The translations under genes were made by a program, and so were the position numbers. This document shows, in pieces, positions 24,118-34,899 of a stretch of DNA of 64,000 nt. Source of the DNA: Theocolax elegans (taxonomy: Eukaryota; Arthropoda; Insecta; Hymenoptera; Cerocephalidae). Each line of letters starts with the position of its first letter. Positions within the stretch are counted from its first letter, which is position 1. Where the stretch lies: positions 44,410,307-44,474,306 of the forward strand of contig CM047426.1 of NCBI GenBank assembly GCA_026168455.1, written 5' to 3'. A model generated the notes under the pieces. The model searched no databases and was not told the DNA's origin. It saw only the letters and a list, made by a program, of their open reading frames with translations.

Positions 24118-24399
24118 ATTATCCACTATCGATTCACCAAAATACGAACTACATTCTTTAACTTTATAACCTCAAAGATTGCTTTCAAATTTTTTTCATT
24201 AAAGTGAAATATTTCCACTTTTTATTTTGAATGATTAATAAAAATATATAATAACTTGAATTCACTAATAAATAAATACTATTCTCGGATGAATTATAAA
24301 TTTATTTAAAAAAATAAATATAGAAATAAATGAAATATAAAAAGGAGATTTCTATTAAGTGGACCAGCCAGTATTAAAGTTAAAAAAAAAACTATTCAA

Positions 24400-25145
24400 T
24401 TTAACAATTAATAATTTTTTTATATATATAATAATATCGGTCTCTCCGAACTAAATGCTTTACTTTTAGAATAAAGCAGGCCTATCGTACTCTTTGTCCA
24501 CTATGGTTGGTGGAATTTACCAGAGCACGACCTTTTAAAATAATTAAATAATAATTTTTTTCGTAACAATTGAAAAAATTTCTTAATTTTTTAAATTATA
24601 TTATTTTTAACTTTTAATAAATTAATTTTGGCCAATTTGTATGACATATAACTATTTTAATTAATTATAAGACTCCATACTCTGAATTGTTTCAATAATA
24701 GACATACCGCACAATATCTCAGGAACTTTTAAATATGATTTAAATCCTCCTAAGCGGAAGAGAATTTCAATAAAAGTCTGAATGATTATATAAAAAAATT
24801 TTTTTATCAGTTTTTTATATAATTTTTCAATTTTTTAAATTAATTTGATAAGAATAATTTTTTAATTACAATATTAACGCAGACTGTTCCGCTTAAGTGG
24901 TTTTAAATTATATTTAAAAGTACTGTTAAAATTTTAGCCTATTCGATGAAATGGTTCCTGAGATATCCTGCGGTAAATCCACTATACAAAAATATCAGAG
25001 TGCAGAGTTTTATAATTAATTAAAATAATTATGTGACTAATAAATTGGCCAAAATAAGTTAAATAAATGTTAAAAATAATACAATTTGTTCAAATAATAA
25101 AGAAATATTTTTAATTGTTATGAAAAAAATTATTAATTGTTAATA
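24400..25145. repeat. Imperfect fold-back repeat
   Basis: The left arm (24540-24790) and right arm (24885-25145) match in reverse at roughly 80%, with shared ATTTTGGCCAATTT, TTTTAATTAATTATAA and CTCAGGAAC-type words. The outermost left arm (CAATTAATAATTTTTTT at 24400) is separated by an insert of about 130 bp. No coding region, no clear duplication. Confidence 0.55.
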
Positions 25146-25182
25146 TTGTATATATCGTAATCAGTCTCCATGGTGTTAATCT

Positions 25183-25352
25183 TGAAAAGTTACATGCGAT
25201 CTGTTTCGTTGGCATCGTCTGATAATACGATTAAAGCCTGAAGAGGTTGGCAGACGACGCCAACGAAACGTTGTTTATAATAAAAAAAATCTGTCTTTTT
25301 AAGATATTTTTTCTTTGCCTCAGTCAGATCGCATATAAGTTTTCAAGATTAT
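25183..25352. repeat. Palindromic repeat with CTGAAGAG-hairpin-CGAAAC motif
   Basis: Outer arms TCTTGAAAAGTTACATGCGA and the reversed CTTGAAAACTTATATGCGAT; inner arms GTTTCGTTGGC and GCCAACGAAAC. CTGAAGAG begins at 25238, the hairpin GTTGGC/GCCAAC follows, and GAAAC is at 25265-25269. Confidence 0.6.
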
Positions 25353-25485
25353 TAATTGCTAATATTAAATAGCTTATCTTGATCAATTTAACACTGTTTG
25401 CCCCCTTAATTATTTAAAGCACTTTCTGTTTTGATTATATTATGTATAACATAAGGCTCTGCTCATGCGATAATTAAAAAATGAA

Positions 25486-25558
25486 GCGGGCATCGGGTCT
25501 TGAACCCGAGCCCCTTCGGATCCGAAAGTGTTCACGCTAACTACTTTGCTACGCCCGC
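25486..25558 (-). repeat. tRNA-like gene or tRNA-derived repeat
   Basis: 73 bp. The acceptor stem GCGGGCG/TGCCCGC pairs fully (with one G-T), the T arm CTCGGGTTCAAGACCCGA is perfect, and an A box is present. The anticodon region is a palindrome (CTTTCGGATCCGAAGG) that does not leave a normal seven-base loop, so I cannot name an isotype. It may be a degenerate tRNA gene or the head of a SINE. Confidence 0.5.
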
Positions 25559-25926
25559 ACTGGACGTAGCGCCTGCTTATTGCTCTTATTTGCTACTGAT
25601 AACGCGCCACCTCGCGGTATCGGTACTGCTGGCATCTTTGACAAGTGGATTAAATCCACCTTGTCACATGTGTATTAAATCATAAGTTTTTCTCGAAACG
25701 CAAAACAGAATCATATTAACATTATATTAACATATCAATACAAAATCAATGCGAAATCGCAGTATCTTAATTTCTATTTTGAAGTAAATCATAAAATAAG
25801 AGATTTCTACTTAATTATTTAAAGCGCTTCATGTAGCAAACTAAAATATTATTTTTGAACAAAAAAAATAAATAAATGAAAGCAATAGTTATATCTCGGG
25901 GATACGAATGTCTGCTTTTAATTTAA

Positions 25927-26307
25927 CGGGATGTCGGACCTAAATTACAGGAATGTGCACCTTTCAACCCAAAAATTATATCTAAAATATTGCACTAAAA
26001 ATCTGAAAAAATTTATACGGACAGCTGAAAACATAAGGAAGGGCTTGACGTTTTGATTTTTTAACGAAAAAACATTTTTTAAATAATAATTGAGTAAACA
26101 ATGTTTGGTCAGTAATTATTAGTCCAAAAAAGTATAATCTTTCAACCCAAACATCGTGATCAAATTATGGATTTAAAAATCTGGAAAAATTTGGGTATAT
26201 TATTTAAAACATACCTAAGGGCTTGACGTTCAGCGTTTTTTAAAAATTTTATTCATTTATTTATAAAAAGAAGTACAAAATGACCATTTTCTGGGTCCGA
26301 CATCCCC
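25927..26307. mobile_element. TTAA-type (piggyBac-like) MITE, 381 bp
   Basis: Flanked by TTAA at 25923-25926 and 26308-26311. Ends CGGGATGTCGGACC and reversed GGGGATGTCGGACCC. The interior is an imperfect direct duplication of about 175 bp (both halves have CTTTCAACCCAAA, AAAATCTG and GGGCTTGACGTT). No transposase. Confidence 0.72.
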
Positions 26308-26311
26308 TTAA

Positions 26312-27846
26312 TTCCGGAAGCTTACTCTTTACCAACTGAGATAATTATTATCATTATGTTACTATGTATTAAATTTAGATTATAAAATTTAAAGCATATT
26401 CTAGCATTTCGTCATAACCGAAATTTAACCTAATATGACTGAAACAATAAAATAGCTATTTTATTGTTTCTGACATTGTGCTATTAAATTTAGAGTATAA
26501 CGAAAAATGATATTCGTTTTTCAGTCGATAATCGAGCTACTATTATATTTGATTCTTAAAGTCTTAAAGTATTTTCTTTGACTCTTACAGTCCTTCATCA
26601 AAAGACTGCAATAGTACGCTATGTAGTAATCACTAGGAGAGTGTCACACCTGTGGGAAACGGATCTTTACCAAACTGTAGGATATGTTTTTTACTATAAA
26701 AATATGAAGAAAGCCAGAGCTATAGACTCTAACGCTCTATTTTTCGATAGTTACAAGCAGAAAACGTAAAATTTCGCCAAAATAACTCGGAATCGGTTTA
26801 AAAGAAAACTGACATCAAGTAGACACATTTAAAAAAAAATTGAGCTCAAATATCAGATATAAGAGTTAGACGCAGTGCGATTGGCCATTTGCTTGCAGGT
26901 AGATGGACTCCTTTGATAAGAACTAGCCGTCCCGTTAGTAAGTTGTCGTGTTGCCTTTGCCATTTTGAAGTTGATTGCAGTTAATGTAAATATTCTATCG
27001 TCCATCTAGACCAAAACGAATTTCGTAGTTGAGTAATTAATTTATAATGTGACAAAAGATTGACATTTGTTTTACTTAAAGGTGACTATAGCAATGTGAT
27101 AAGACTATCATTTACGAGGAAGTGAACAGGAGTCAGGGGCAGAAGGCCGTTAGGATCATTGCTTATGGAACATAGGGGTCCACAGTTTAAACAGGCCTCT
27201 ATTTGGCTTAAGAGTTGTGACGTTGTAACAATGTACAACGCACAATAAATGCACATAACTTGTACTTATAAGTCTTGTGCATACATAATTAAACACTCAG
27301 TTCGCGATCGCGTCGCAGGTAGCGAATTCTTCGCTGGCGGACCAAAGTGCACCGATGCACCTATTATTAAAAACACTAATACCCACGGTATTGGTATATT
27401 GTAGCGATGGAGCGGAGGAAGTACGCGTATGATACCCGACGAAACCACGCCGACCACGAGCTAGACCATGAGCCCAGGTCGTTCTGCGATACCTGGCGTA
27501 TCCCGCTGCTGATAACAACACGACGGGAGGTTAGGCGGTGTCCTAACCTCAACTGTCATACATCCCCAGCAGACGACGACGGCGGAGATGGCGCATGGGT
27601 GCGCGCGCACTCGAAGCCTGGGTGCTCCCTACTTTACACCCGTATACCTGGGAACGCGGCACCGACGGCGACGATCGTGCAGCACTAGGTTAGGTGCGCG
27701 GGAAGGGAGAAATCACTCGAGCAACGAGAGTGTTGCGAGCGCGGAGAGTTCGAGTGAGCGACCGACGGTGGGGTGATAGGAGAGAGCGCGCGGAGCAAAG
27801 GGAGCGTGCGGGAAGAGTAGGGCCGCGTATACCTAATGTATGCGTG
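26312..27846. other. No gene recognised
   Basis: AT-rich to about 27300, then GC-rich to 27846 with overlapping short frames on both strands and no domain. The GC-rich part could be an LTR remnant or a CpG-rich region; nothing decides. Confidence 0.4.
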
Positions 27847-27850
27847 TTAA

Positions 27851-27990
27851 TCTTTGGACTGCCGGACTGGCTCATATATGAGCCATCTATGACCTTGACA
27901 ACTACTCTAGAGATATGAGGTGTTTCTATGTATAAATTTTGCACATCAAAAATATCAATTTATAAGGTAAAAATGCCGGCAGTCTAAAGG
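27851..27990. mobile_element. TTAA-type MITE, 140 bp
   Basis: Flanked by TTAA at 27847-27850 and 27991-27994. Ends TCTTTGGACTGCCGG and reversed CCTTTAGACTGCCGG. No coding region. The same end, TTAACCTTTAGACTGCCGG, appears once more at about 60915 without a clear partner. Confidence 0.65.
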
Positions 27991-27994
27991 TTAA

Positions 27995-29002
27995 GGTATA
28001 CCGCGGTATACTAAAATGAATATTTACGGCGCACGCACTCATATACACTTGTATGTACTATTGTATATGTGTACGCACGTATACATACTAGCCGAACGTA
28101 AGATGAGGGAATGCGTCGGCAGTATGGAACGTTTAATTATTATTTTAATTATTCCGCGCCGGCAATTAATTGTTTAAAAATATAAAGATGCGTCGGTAGA
28201 GTTTGGGTCGAATTATAACGAGTTTTTAAAATGTATATAAATGTAAATAGAGGTTTAAATAAAATTTTAATTGTGGTATGAGTGTGTCAGGAATAATTAG
28301 TAGTATTTATATAGCCGGTAGGCAAGGGGCGGCAGCACCGACTAGGTTACCGATATGGTAATTTTATCTTTGCATTGCGCGCCTTCCGAGTGCCAGGAAT
28401 AATTGGTTGCGTGATCGAACCAATAATTAATGGGTTGATGGTGACGTGAACCACTATTATTGGTTAATCTGCCTTGACGGAAATAAGATCAAGGCCGACT
28501 ACGCGTATCGATCACACAATGAACCACCCTAATCAACGTCGGTAGATAAGGGAGATATAAGATATATAAGGATAGCGATATGGCGGGGAGGAAAGAAGTT
28601 GGTCTCCAGCATTCGCTATCTGATCGTCCTACCGAACAGTAGATTTTTGTATATTAAAGTATTTTTGAGAAGGCGTAGCCATTTGTGCAGAGTAAAGTAG
28701 AGCTGGATAGGATTGTCGCGAAGTAGAGTTGAGGTTGGAGCTGCGTACTATTGATTTTGTAATTAGGCGAGTATTACGTACGGTTAGCCCGGCGAGTGGC
28801 CGAATTATTTTTATTATTTTTATATATATTTATTTAATCGCCGGACAGATTTGAGCGTGAGAGTGTGCACGTGTGAGTGTCGGTCGTGAATCGCGTCAGT
28901 TATTGTTAACCGGTGCCGGAATATTATAATTCCTAGTTTAAATTATTTGAAAATAAAATTACAGTTATGGTTAATTTTAGTCTGTGAGAGGTTTATTTAA
29001 TA
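27995..29002. other. No gene recognised; possibly LTR-derived
   Basis: Mixed composition with a TATA-like AGATATATAAGG near 28560 followed by a promoter-like stretch, and an AT-rich 3' part. It adjoins the BEL/Pao relic and could be its LTR, but I find no second copy to compare. Confidence 0.3.
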
Positions 29003-29179
29003 TTATTTTCCTTTACTCTGAAAGCCGCCATTTCCGAGGCGGTCAGCCGTATAGCTTCCTTCTGTGACACGAAGTCGGGAGGAGTGTTGCCGGGTTGTTA
29101 TTTTGTTAATTTTATTAATATTGTTATTAATATCGCTAGACGCCCAATCAAATATAAATTGGCGATATAGCCATTTTGT

Positions 29180-30480
29180 CAGCCGACGAAAAGTAGCGTC
29201 GCAGAGTGTACTGATTTGCTCGTTACTAGCAGATTGTTGCCGATGACCCGCCGTAGATGGAATTTTACGGACTTCATGCCCGCCTCCCATAAGCCTCTGA
29301 AGTGTAGCGAGTATGGAGCTAAAATAGACCAGTTTGTACCATCTTGACTTACATTCGTGCTATCTCTCAATAGAATTTTCATGCCTCTTTGAATTGCGTG
29401 CGAAGTTCTTTATCAGCTCCACGAAATGTCGTTTCATTGTCGCTGACGAGTTTGACGCATCACTCTCTGTGTGAGATGAAGCACTTGAAGGCTGCAATAA
29501 ACGAGCTAGATGATAATTCAGTGACAAATTCGAGATATACAGTTTTTGTAACTATACAAATAAATAAACAAATACAGCATTTGCAGTTTGGATATTTGCG
29601 CCCTCGCATTGATCATGTCAAAATTGGCCTAGCGTAATCGACACCGGTGGTGAGAAAAGCACACTGTGGCTTGATTCGATATGCAGGTAAATTGTCCATT
29701 AATTGTGCAGCAGGTTGACCGTGAGGTAAAAAATAATTCTGAGAATCATCACACGTTGAAGGAGATTCGAGCATATGCCCGACGCTACGCTTACGATGGA
29801 TTTAGCTTCATTCGAAACGGCTTAAGCTGTAAGCATACTACAAATCTACAATTTTTCACACGAGCTTTCTTGGCTAGTAAGAAATTTCTGGGTAGTGGAA
29901 ACCTCTTTGAGTTCCCAGAATCGCTGTAAATTCTCAACGGATCGGACTGCGTATGTCTATGATGGGTATTAGCAATACTAGCATTATTATTGGTTTTTAC
30001 GGCCGGTCCGATTACCACCCAACCGTGAATCGTGTCTACGTTGACAACAAGCGAGTTAAATAAGTCACGAAATGACTTCCACTATAAAGAATCACCCCAG
30101 AAACGTGTAAAGTCAATTTTAGGTAGTGGTAATTTTGATGAAGTATTTACGACCGCTAGAAAGGACTGTTTGTCGACTACTGCTTTTACTCTTTGAACGA
30201 TGCTAACAATTCTTGAACTAATATTAACGAATAAAATTTCTACTTGATCGTATAGTTTAGTTTTCATGTAACTCGATTCGCGATATTCCGATAATACAAC
30301 GATTTCGCGATTTGTCGCCACGAATCTATTCCAGTAAGACTAAATAACTATGACTAATAAGCGTTGCTCAAATTCTGCGATAGAAGGTTTGTCTCTCCTG
30401 GATTCGGTCAATATGCCCCATGTTCTCTCAATACTATTGAGCGCTTCTGATTGTAAGGAGTTTTCTTAAGTTTTCTTATT
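29180..30480 (-). pseudogene. BEL/Pao retrotransposon relic (gag, protease-RT linker, integrase)
   Basis: Minus-strand remnants in BEL/Pao order. Gag: 30480-30082 (residues PLPKIDFTRFWGDSL at its end). Protease-RT linker: about 29935-29845 (LQRFWELKEVSTTQKFLTSQ). Integrase: about 29735-29180, with LPAYRIKPQCAFLTTGVDYA, then VYLEFVTELSSSSFIAAFK, VSDNETTFRGADKELR and finally FRGLWEAGMKSVKFHLRRVI. RT and RNase H are missing between the linker and integrase. Several frameshifts and stops separate the blocks, so the copy is long dead. Family assignment is from the integrase spacing and the GLWEAG motif, which are typical of BEL/Pao. Confidence 0.78.
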
Positions 30481-30713
30481 AAGCATACCAAAGAATCTTT
30501 ATTAAAAGTGATCAATTTTTACGTACTTGAAAGAAAAAATTAGATAAAATTATATTTCTCGTCGTATATCCGATTCGCAAATTGTAGCCACATAAACTTA
30601 ACTAGCTGGCCACGTGCGGCCTTAAGGCCGCCATGACTTGTCGCTTCGAAGCTCTAGATCGCGAAGCGAAGTGTTCGATGCAAGGCATGCAAAAAGCTAT
30701 GCATTTTGCATAT

Positions 30714-31586
30714 AAGGCACGACCGTGTAAAGCTTGCGCTTTGCACTCAATTACTTATTAACTTTCACAAAGCTTGGGATTTTTGGCCTAATACAAAATG
30801 TAATGTACATCATAAGAAATAGTAATAGAAACATGGCTTTAAATTATGTGCTTATTATCTTCGCCTTCGGATCATATCACAATTCACACGCACTGCGATA
30901 TATTTAATTTTATTGGGATAAAACGTGATTTTTCGTACTATTTTCGTTATTTTTACCGTTTTCCTTTTTTATCTTTGAAAATATTGTTCTAGGCGTAAAG
31001 TGTAAAATAGAAAAAAGTTTTGTTATTTTGAGACGAACATTTCATTTATTTAAAGTTTTTGTGTACAAATAATACATTTTGATTTATTACGAAAAAACAT
31101 GAATTTTAGTACTTTCTCATGGTTTTAATCGTTTTTCTATGTTTACCTTCAAAAATATTGTTTTGTGCGTTAAGTGTACAATAGGAAAAAGTTGTGTTAT
31201 TTTAAGACAAACATTTCGCCCGTATAAAGTTTTTATGTAGGATTAATAGATTTCAAGATAATGCTACATAACCGTTTCTGAGCAATGAAATATAATGACA
31301 TAACTTAAACTGCTTCTGTGCTGTATATCTAAAAATAGAACCATTATCTAATTACCTCACGATGAAGTTACCCTGTAAATCTCAGCTTAATCGGTGAAAA
31401 ATTGACTGAGTTATCTTAGATACATGATTACATACATACATCCATACGTACATTTTAGGGAGGGCTTCAAGTCAGTTCTAATACGCATACGTTTCTCTTA
31501 CAACCCATTATCTAGTATATTTTGATGCATCACACATTTTGCGATGATGAAAATATAAGGCTCTCCCGTGTAGCGGTCGTGCCTAA
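30714..31586. mobile_element. Candidate non-autonomous element with GGCACGACCG ends
   Basis: Left end GGCACGACCGTGTAAAGC and reversed right end GGCACGACCGCTACACGGGA, with TAA on both sides. No gene inside. The right end is related to the left end of the repeat nested in the mariner-type intron at 9303. It holds two similar subunits (near 30950 and 31130) with TATTGTT and AAAAAGTT words, and an ACATACATACATCC run. Confidence 0.5.
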
Positions 31587-31841
31587 AAAGAATATAATGA
31601 ATTTTTTAGAATGTTTTTTCTTTCTAAATTGTTCTAAGAAACAAGAGTTGGGGATATAATAAATTTGGAAGCCTAAATTGCCAAAAAAATACTGTAAGAA
31701 TTCAAGTCAAAGCATACCGTACTGAAAATGGTTATTATATTACTGGACAAAAAAGTGTATAAAAAGTATTGCTACAAGGTACCCTTTTTAAATCTATTTT
31801 AATTAATAGTTCTTCCTTTTCAACGAAAAATGTCCGTTTCC

Positions 31842-34181
31842 ACTTATGCCTGAGAAATCACCTGAGAAATCGGGTGATATCTCATGTCAAAATCTTAATT
31901 GGCTAAACTAATAAGTAAAATTTCTAAGTTACTTTTTAAACAAAAATATTATTAAAAAATATGTTTTTTTCTATGCTTAAAGAATAACACAACGTACCAA
32001 AAATCGCAAAATATCTAAGTTCTATTAGGCTGGAAATATTTGCGACTAATATTTCTCCCTGTAGTTATTGCGACACTTCCACCCGCAGAAGATAATGACC
32101 ACCTTTTTAATAAGAAAAAATACAAAAACACAAAGAATCTTTAGAAAGAGTATTAAAAAATAGTATATTAGCAAAAATAACATTAGGTTTATGAAATATA
32201 AAGAAAAACAAACTTATCTAAAAGTTATCTAAACGAACGATATAATATTACAATATCCACGACGATATTACCAGTAAACTATTTACTTAGGCAAACTATG
32301 ACAACGTATATTTCTTGTTGCGCGAGAACTCTTGAGAAGGTTATACATCAAACTGAAGTTGGTTTGTGTTTATCGCAAAAAGTCAATCATCTTGACGTTC
32401 TCTTTTGCCCAACAAAGCAGCTGTAGCTTGACATCTAACATTTTCATGAGCTCTCGCGAAACATGAAACGTTCACCGTAATAAATTTACATTATTAATCA
32501 GTTAGCCGTTAAATTCTTGGATATCGTAATTTTATCGTTTATAAATGCAGTGCGTGGGAGGGTCAATATTGAACATCGTTGCATACAAACTTTTCAAAGA
32601 CGGTATGAGGCGAGTCGAATATTGGAACCTTCTGATGGTTATTAAACGGCGACAAGTCTGTTTTTCAGATAAGTTTATTTTTCTTTATATTTCATAAACC
32701 TGATGTTATATTTGTCTAATGTTATTATTCCACAAATTTCTATAAAAATAGATTCTTTGTGTTTTTGTATTTTTTCTTATTGCAGGTTAGATATATTGTG
32801 GCGGAAATCGTCACACAATCTTTTCGCAGCGAACAAAGCATTTAAAATCCTGTTAAATGGAAGTCGTCGGAGCCTTTGGTATGTCAAGGCCAACCGACGA
32901 CATTTGTTTACAGAATCAAGTGTACTATTACGCGCGCAATAGTACGTAGGGATGAGAGCGCGAGAGTGTGTGTGTGTTTCCCACTCTCATCCCTTTTTCG
33001 AAATTAGGCAGTTGCCTAATCAGTACGTCCCGATCCGCCGCTTGAGGCGGACAAAACTAAACCGGTACCGATCGAGAGAGTGTTTCTTTGGCTAAGGCGC
33101 GTGAGGCGTAAATAAAGCCATCGGTTACCCGGACTATCCTCGTGAGTGAGCCGCGAGTGATTTGGTGTGTGTGTTAAGGACGGGAAGTGTTGGTGTGAGT
33201 GCGGACGCGGATCGCGAGGCACTCGCCGCGGCACAGGGCCGCCTTCCACCACCGCAGCCGACGTCGTCCTCCGTTGCCCAGGAGGACAAAAAGGGACACG
33301 GATCGGCTGGGCCATCCACGGGGCGAATCCCGGTAAGTGTATATTATACTACCGCGGGTTACCCCCCTTCCCGAGTGTTTGAGTGTGTGAGCTCGGGAGT
33401 GTATTCGGGTACGCCGGTACCCGAATAGCAGAGATCGGGGCTGAGTCAACCGCAGGCGAGGATCTCGATCCGGTTGACTCCCGATACTTCCGCCCGCGCA
33501 AAACAACCTTTGTCGCGGGACACGGCCTGGATGGCCTTTTGTTAAAATAATTAATTAAAATAAATATTTATATTATTTCATTTTAATTATTGTGTATTCA
33601 TTGTGTTCTCCCCGCTCCCGCCGACATTCCTAATTAAATATAAATCGTGTCGAGGCAAGGAGGATCGCCCGAATCCTCCATACCGTACGTCCCAGCGAAC
33701 TCTCGTTCCTTGCGACAGCCGCAGTTCGGATCAATAAATAAATTAATTGTGTGCGCGGTATTGGGCAACGCGACCCAACGGTTAATTTAATTATTAAAAA
33801 TAATTAATCATCCGGGTACGCGAATACCACGTCACAATATATATAAAGCGATTATAATTATCTTCTGTGGGTGGAAGCGTCGCAACGACTACAGGGCGAG
33901 ACACCATTCGCAAATATTTCCACCTTAATGGTACTTAGATACTTTGCGACTCTTACGACATTATTTATTCTCGAAGCATGGACCATTTTTTAAATGTCAT
34001 TTTACCTCATGTTTTTATCCAATCTCTACATTCGAAAAGAAAAAAAAAATTTATTTTTTAATAATACTTTTGTTTAAAAAATAACTTAGAAACTTTTCTT
34101 ATTATTTTCGTCAAGTGAGATTTTGGTGTGAGAAATCACCTGATTTCATAGGTGATTTCTTAGGTGATTTCTCACCTAAGT
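31842..34181. mobile_element. Fold-back element with very long inverted arms
   Basis: The left arm (31842-32225) and the right arm (32663-32790 plus 33840-34181) are inverted copies at roughly 80-85%. Landmarks: GAGAAATCACCTGA, TTTAAACAAAAATATTATTA, GGTGGAAATATTTGCGA and CAGAAGATAATTATAA. The right arm is split by a solo LTR. No coding region recognised; a plus-strand 79-codon frame at 32703-32942 spans the junction and is not convincing. Confidence 0.65.
32797..33836. mobile_element. GC-rich solo LTR, 1,040 bp
   Basis: Begins TGTGGCGGAAATCG and ends CACGTCACA, with ATAT on both sides (32793-32796 and 33837-33840; the AT repeat makes the exact length of the duplication unclear). It lies inside the right arm of the fold-back element, whose sequence resumes after it. 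It contains a possible AATAAA at 33110 and GC-rich short frames on both strands that I treat as non-coding. Confidence 0.6.
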
Positions 34182-34510
34182 TCTTTCAGTAGGGCTGCAG
34201 TCAAATTCGACAAATGAAGATCGAACGCAATATATTATAAAATTGATAACACTGCACATTACAATTCCATTAGAAATTCGACTGAAGAAAGTTTATACAA
34301 TTATTATTTTCTATTTCATATGTAATCTTAAGATGCTCATTATAATTGTTAAAAATTTCGAGTCATTTACAAGTTATCCTGTATTAAATGCCCAGCTATT
34401 TATATTGAATATACAAAACGTTGCCTAAAAACTTGAATAAAAGAACATCAACCCATAATTATTTATGTATATTTAAATGTATTCGTTTTCTTTATAAATG
34501 AAGGTATAGC

Positions 34511-34545
34511 CTGAAGAGGATGAAGTCATCGAAAAGTTAACATCT
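34511..34545 (+). repeat. Isolated CTGAAGAG-hairpin-GAAA motif
   Basis: CTGAAGAG, then GATGA/TCATC as a short hairpin, then GAAAAG. Same layout as the motifs at 22039, 22437, 23570, 24000 and 25238 but with no palindromic partner visible. Confidence 0.45.
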
Positions 34546-34750
34546 AATTAAAAATATAGTTTATTCACCAAGATCGAGAAATATTTTTTTATAATAATAA
34601 CAAAGAACACCTGAACAATAAAAATTCTGAAGCCGTTGTTACCGCACATATTTTAAACAATTGCAGGAAGTGCTCCTGGAAATTCCTGGAAGTCCTCTAA
34701 CTGCAAGGATCTGAAAGGTTATTACAAATTCGCTACACGGAATAGTACAA

Positions 34751-34866
34751 TACGATACAAGTGCACAAAATAGGTGATTGCCACACGATCCGGATTTGCC
34801 ATCCGAGCGAAGCGAGGGTGGCGAAAAGATGAGTGTGGGAGTCACCTATGCGCAACTGTATCGTAT
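34751..34866. repeat. Palindrome, copy 1 of a related pair
   Basis: Arms ACGATACAAGTGC...TAGGTGA and TCACCTATGCGCAACTGTATCGT enclose GAGCGAAGCGAGGGTGG. The plus strand reads through the right arm as SERSEGG...VTYAQLYRILFF, which resembles HLYRTIFF-type residues encoded at 51572-51780. See the findings. Confidence 0.55.
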
Positions 34867-34899
34867 ACTATTTTTCCTAACGAATTGCGGAAAGATTTC

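Noticed and set aside
25486..25558. Functional tRNA gene
   Set aside because: Acceptor and T stems are good but the anticodon arm is a palindrome without a proper seven-base loop, so I list it as tRNA-like only.
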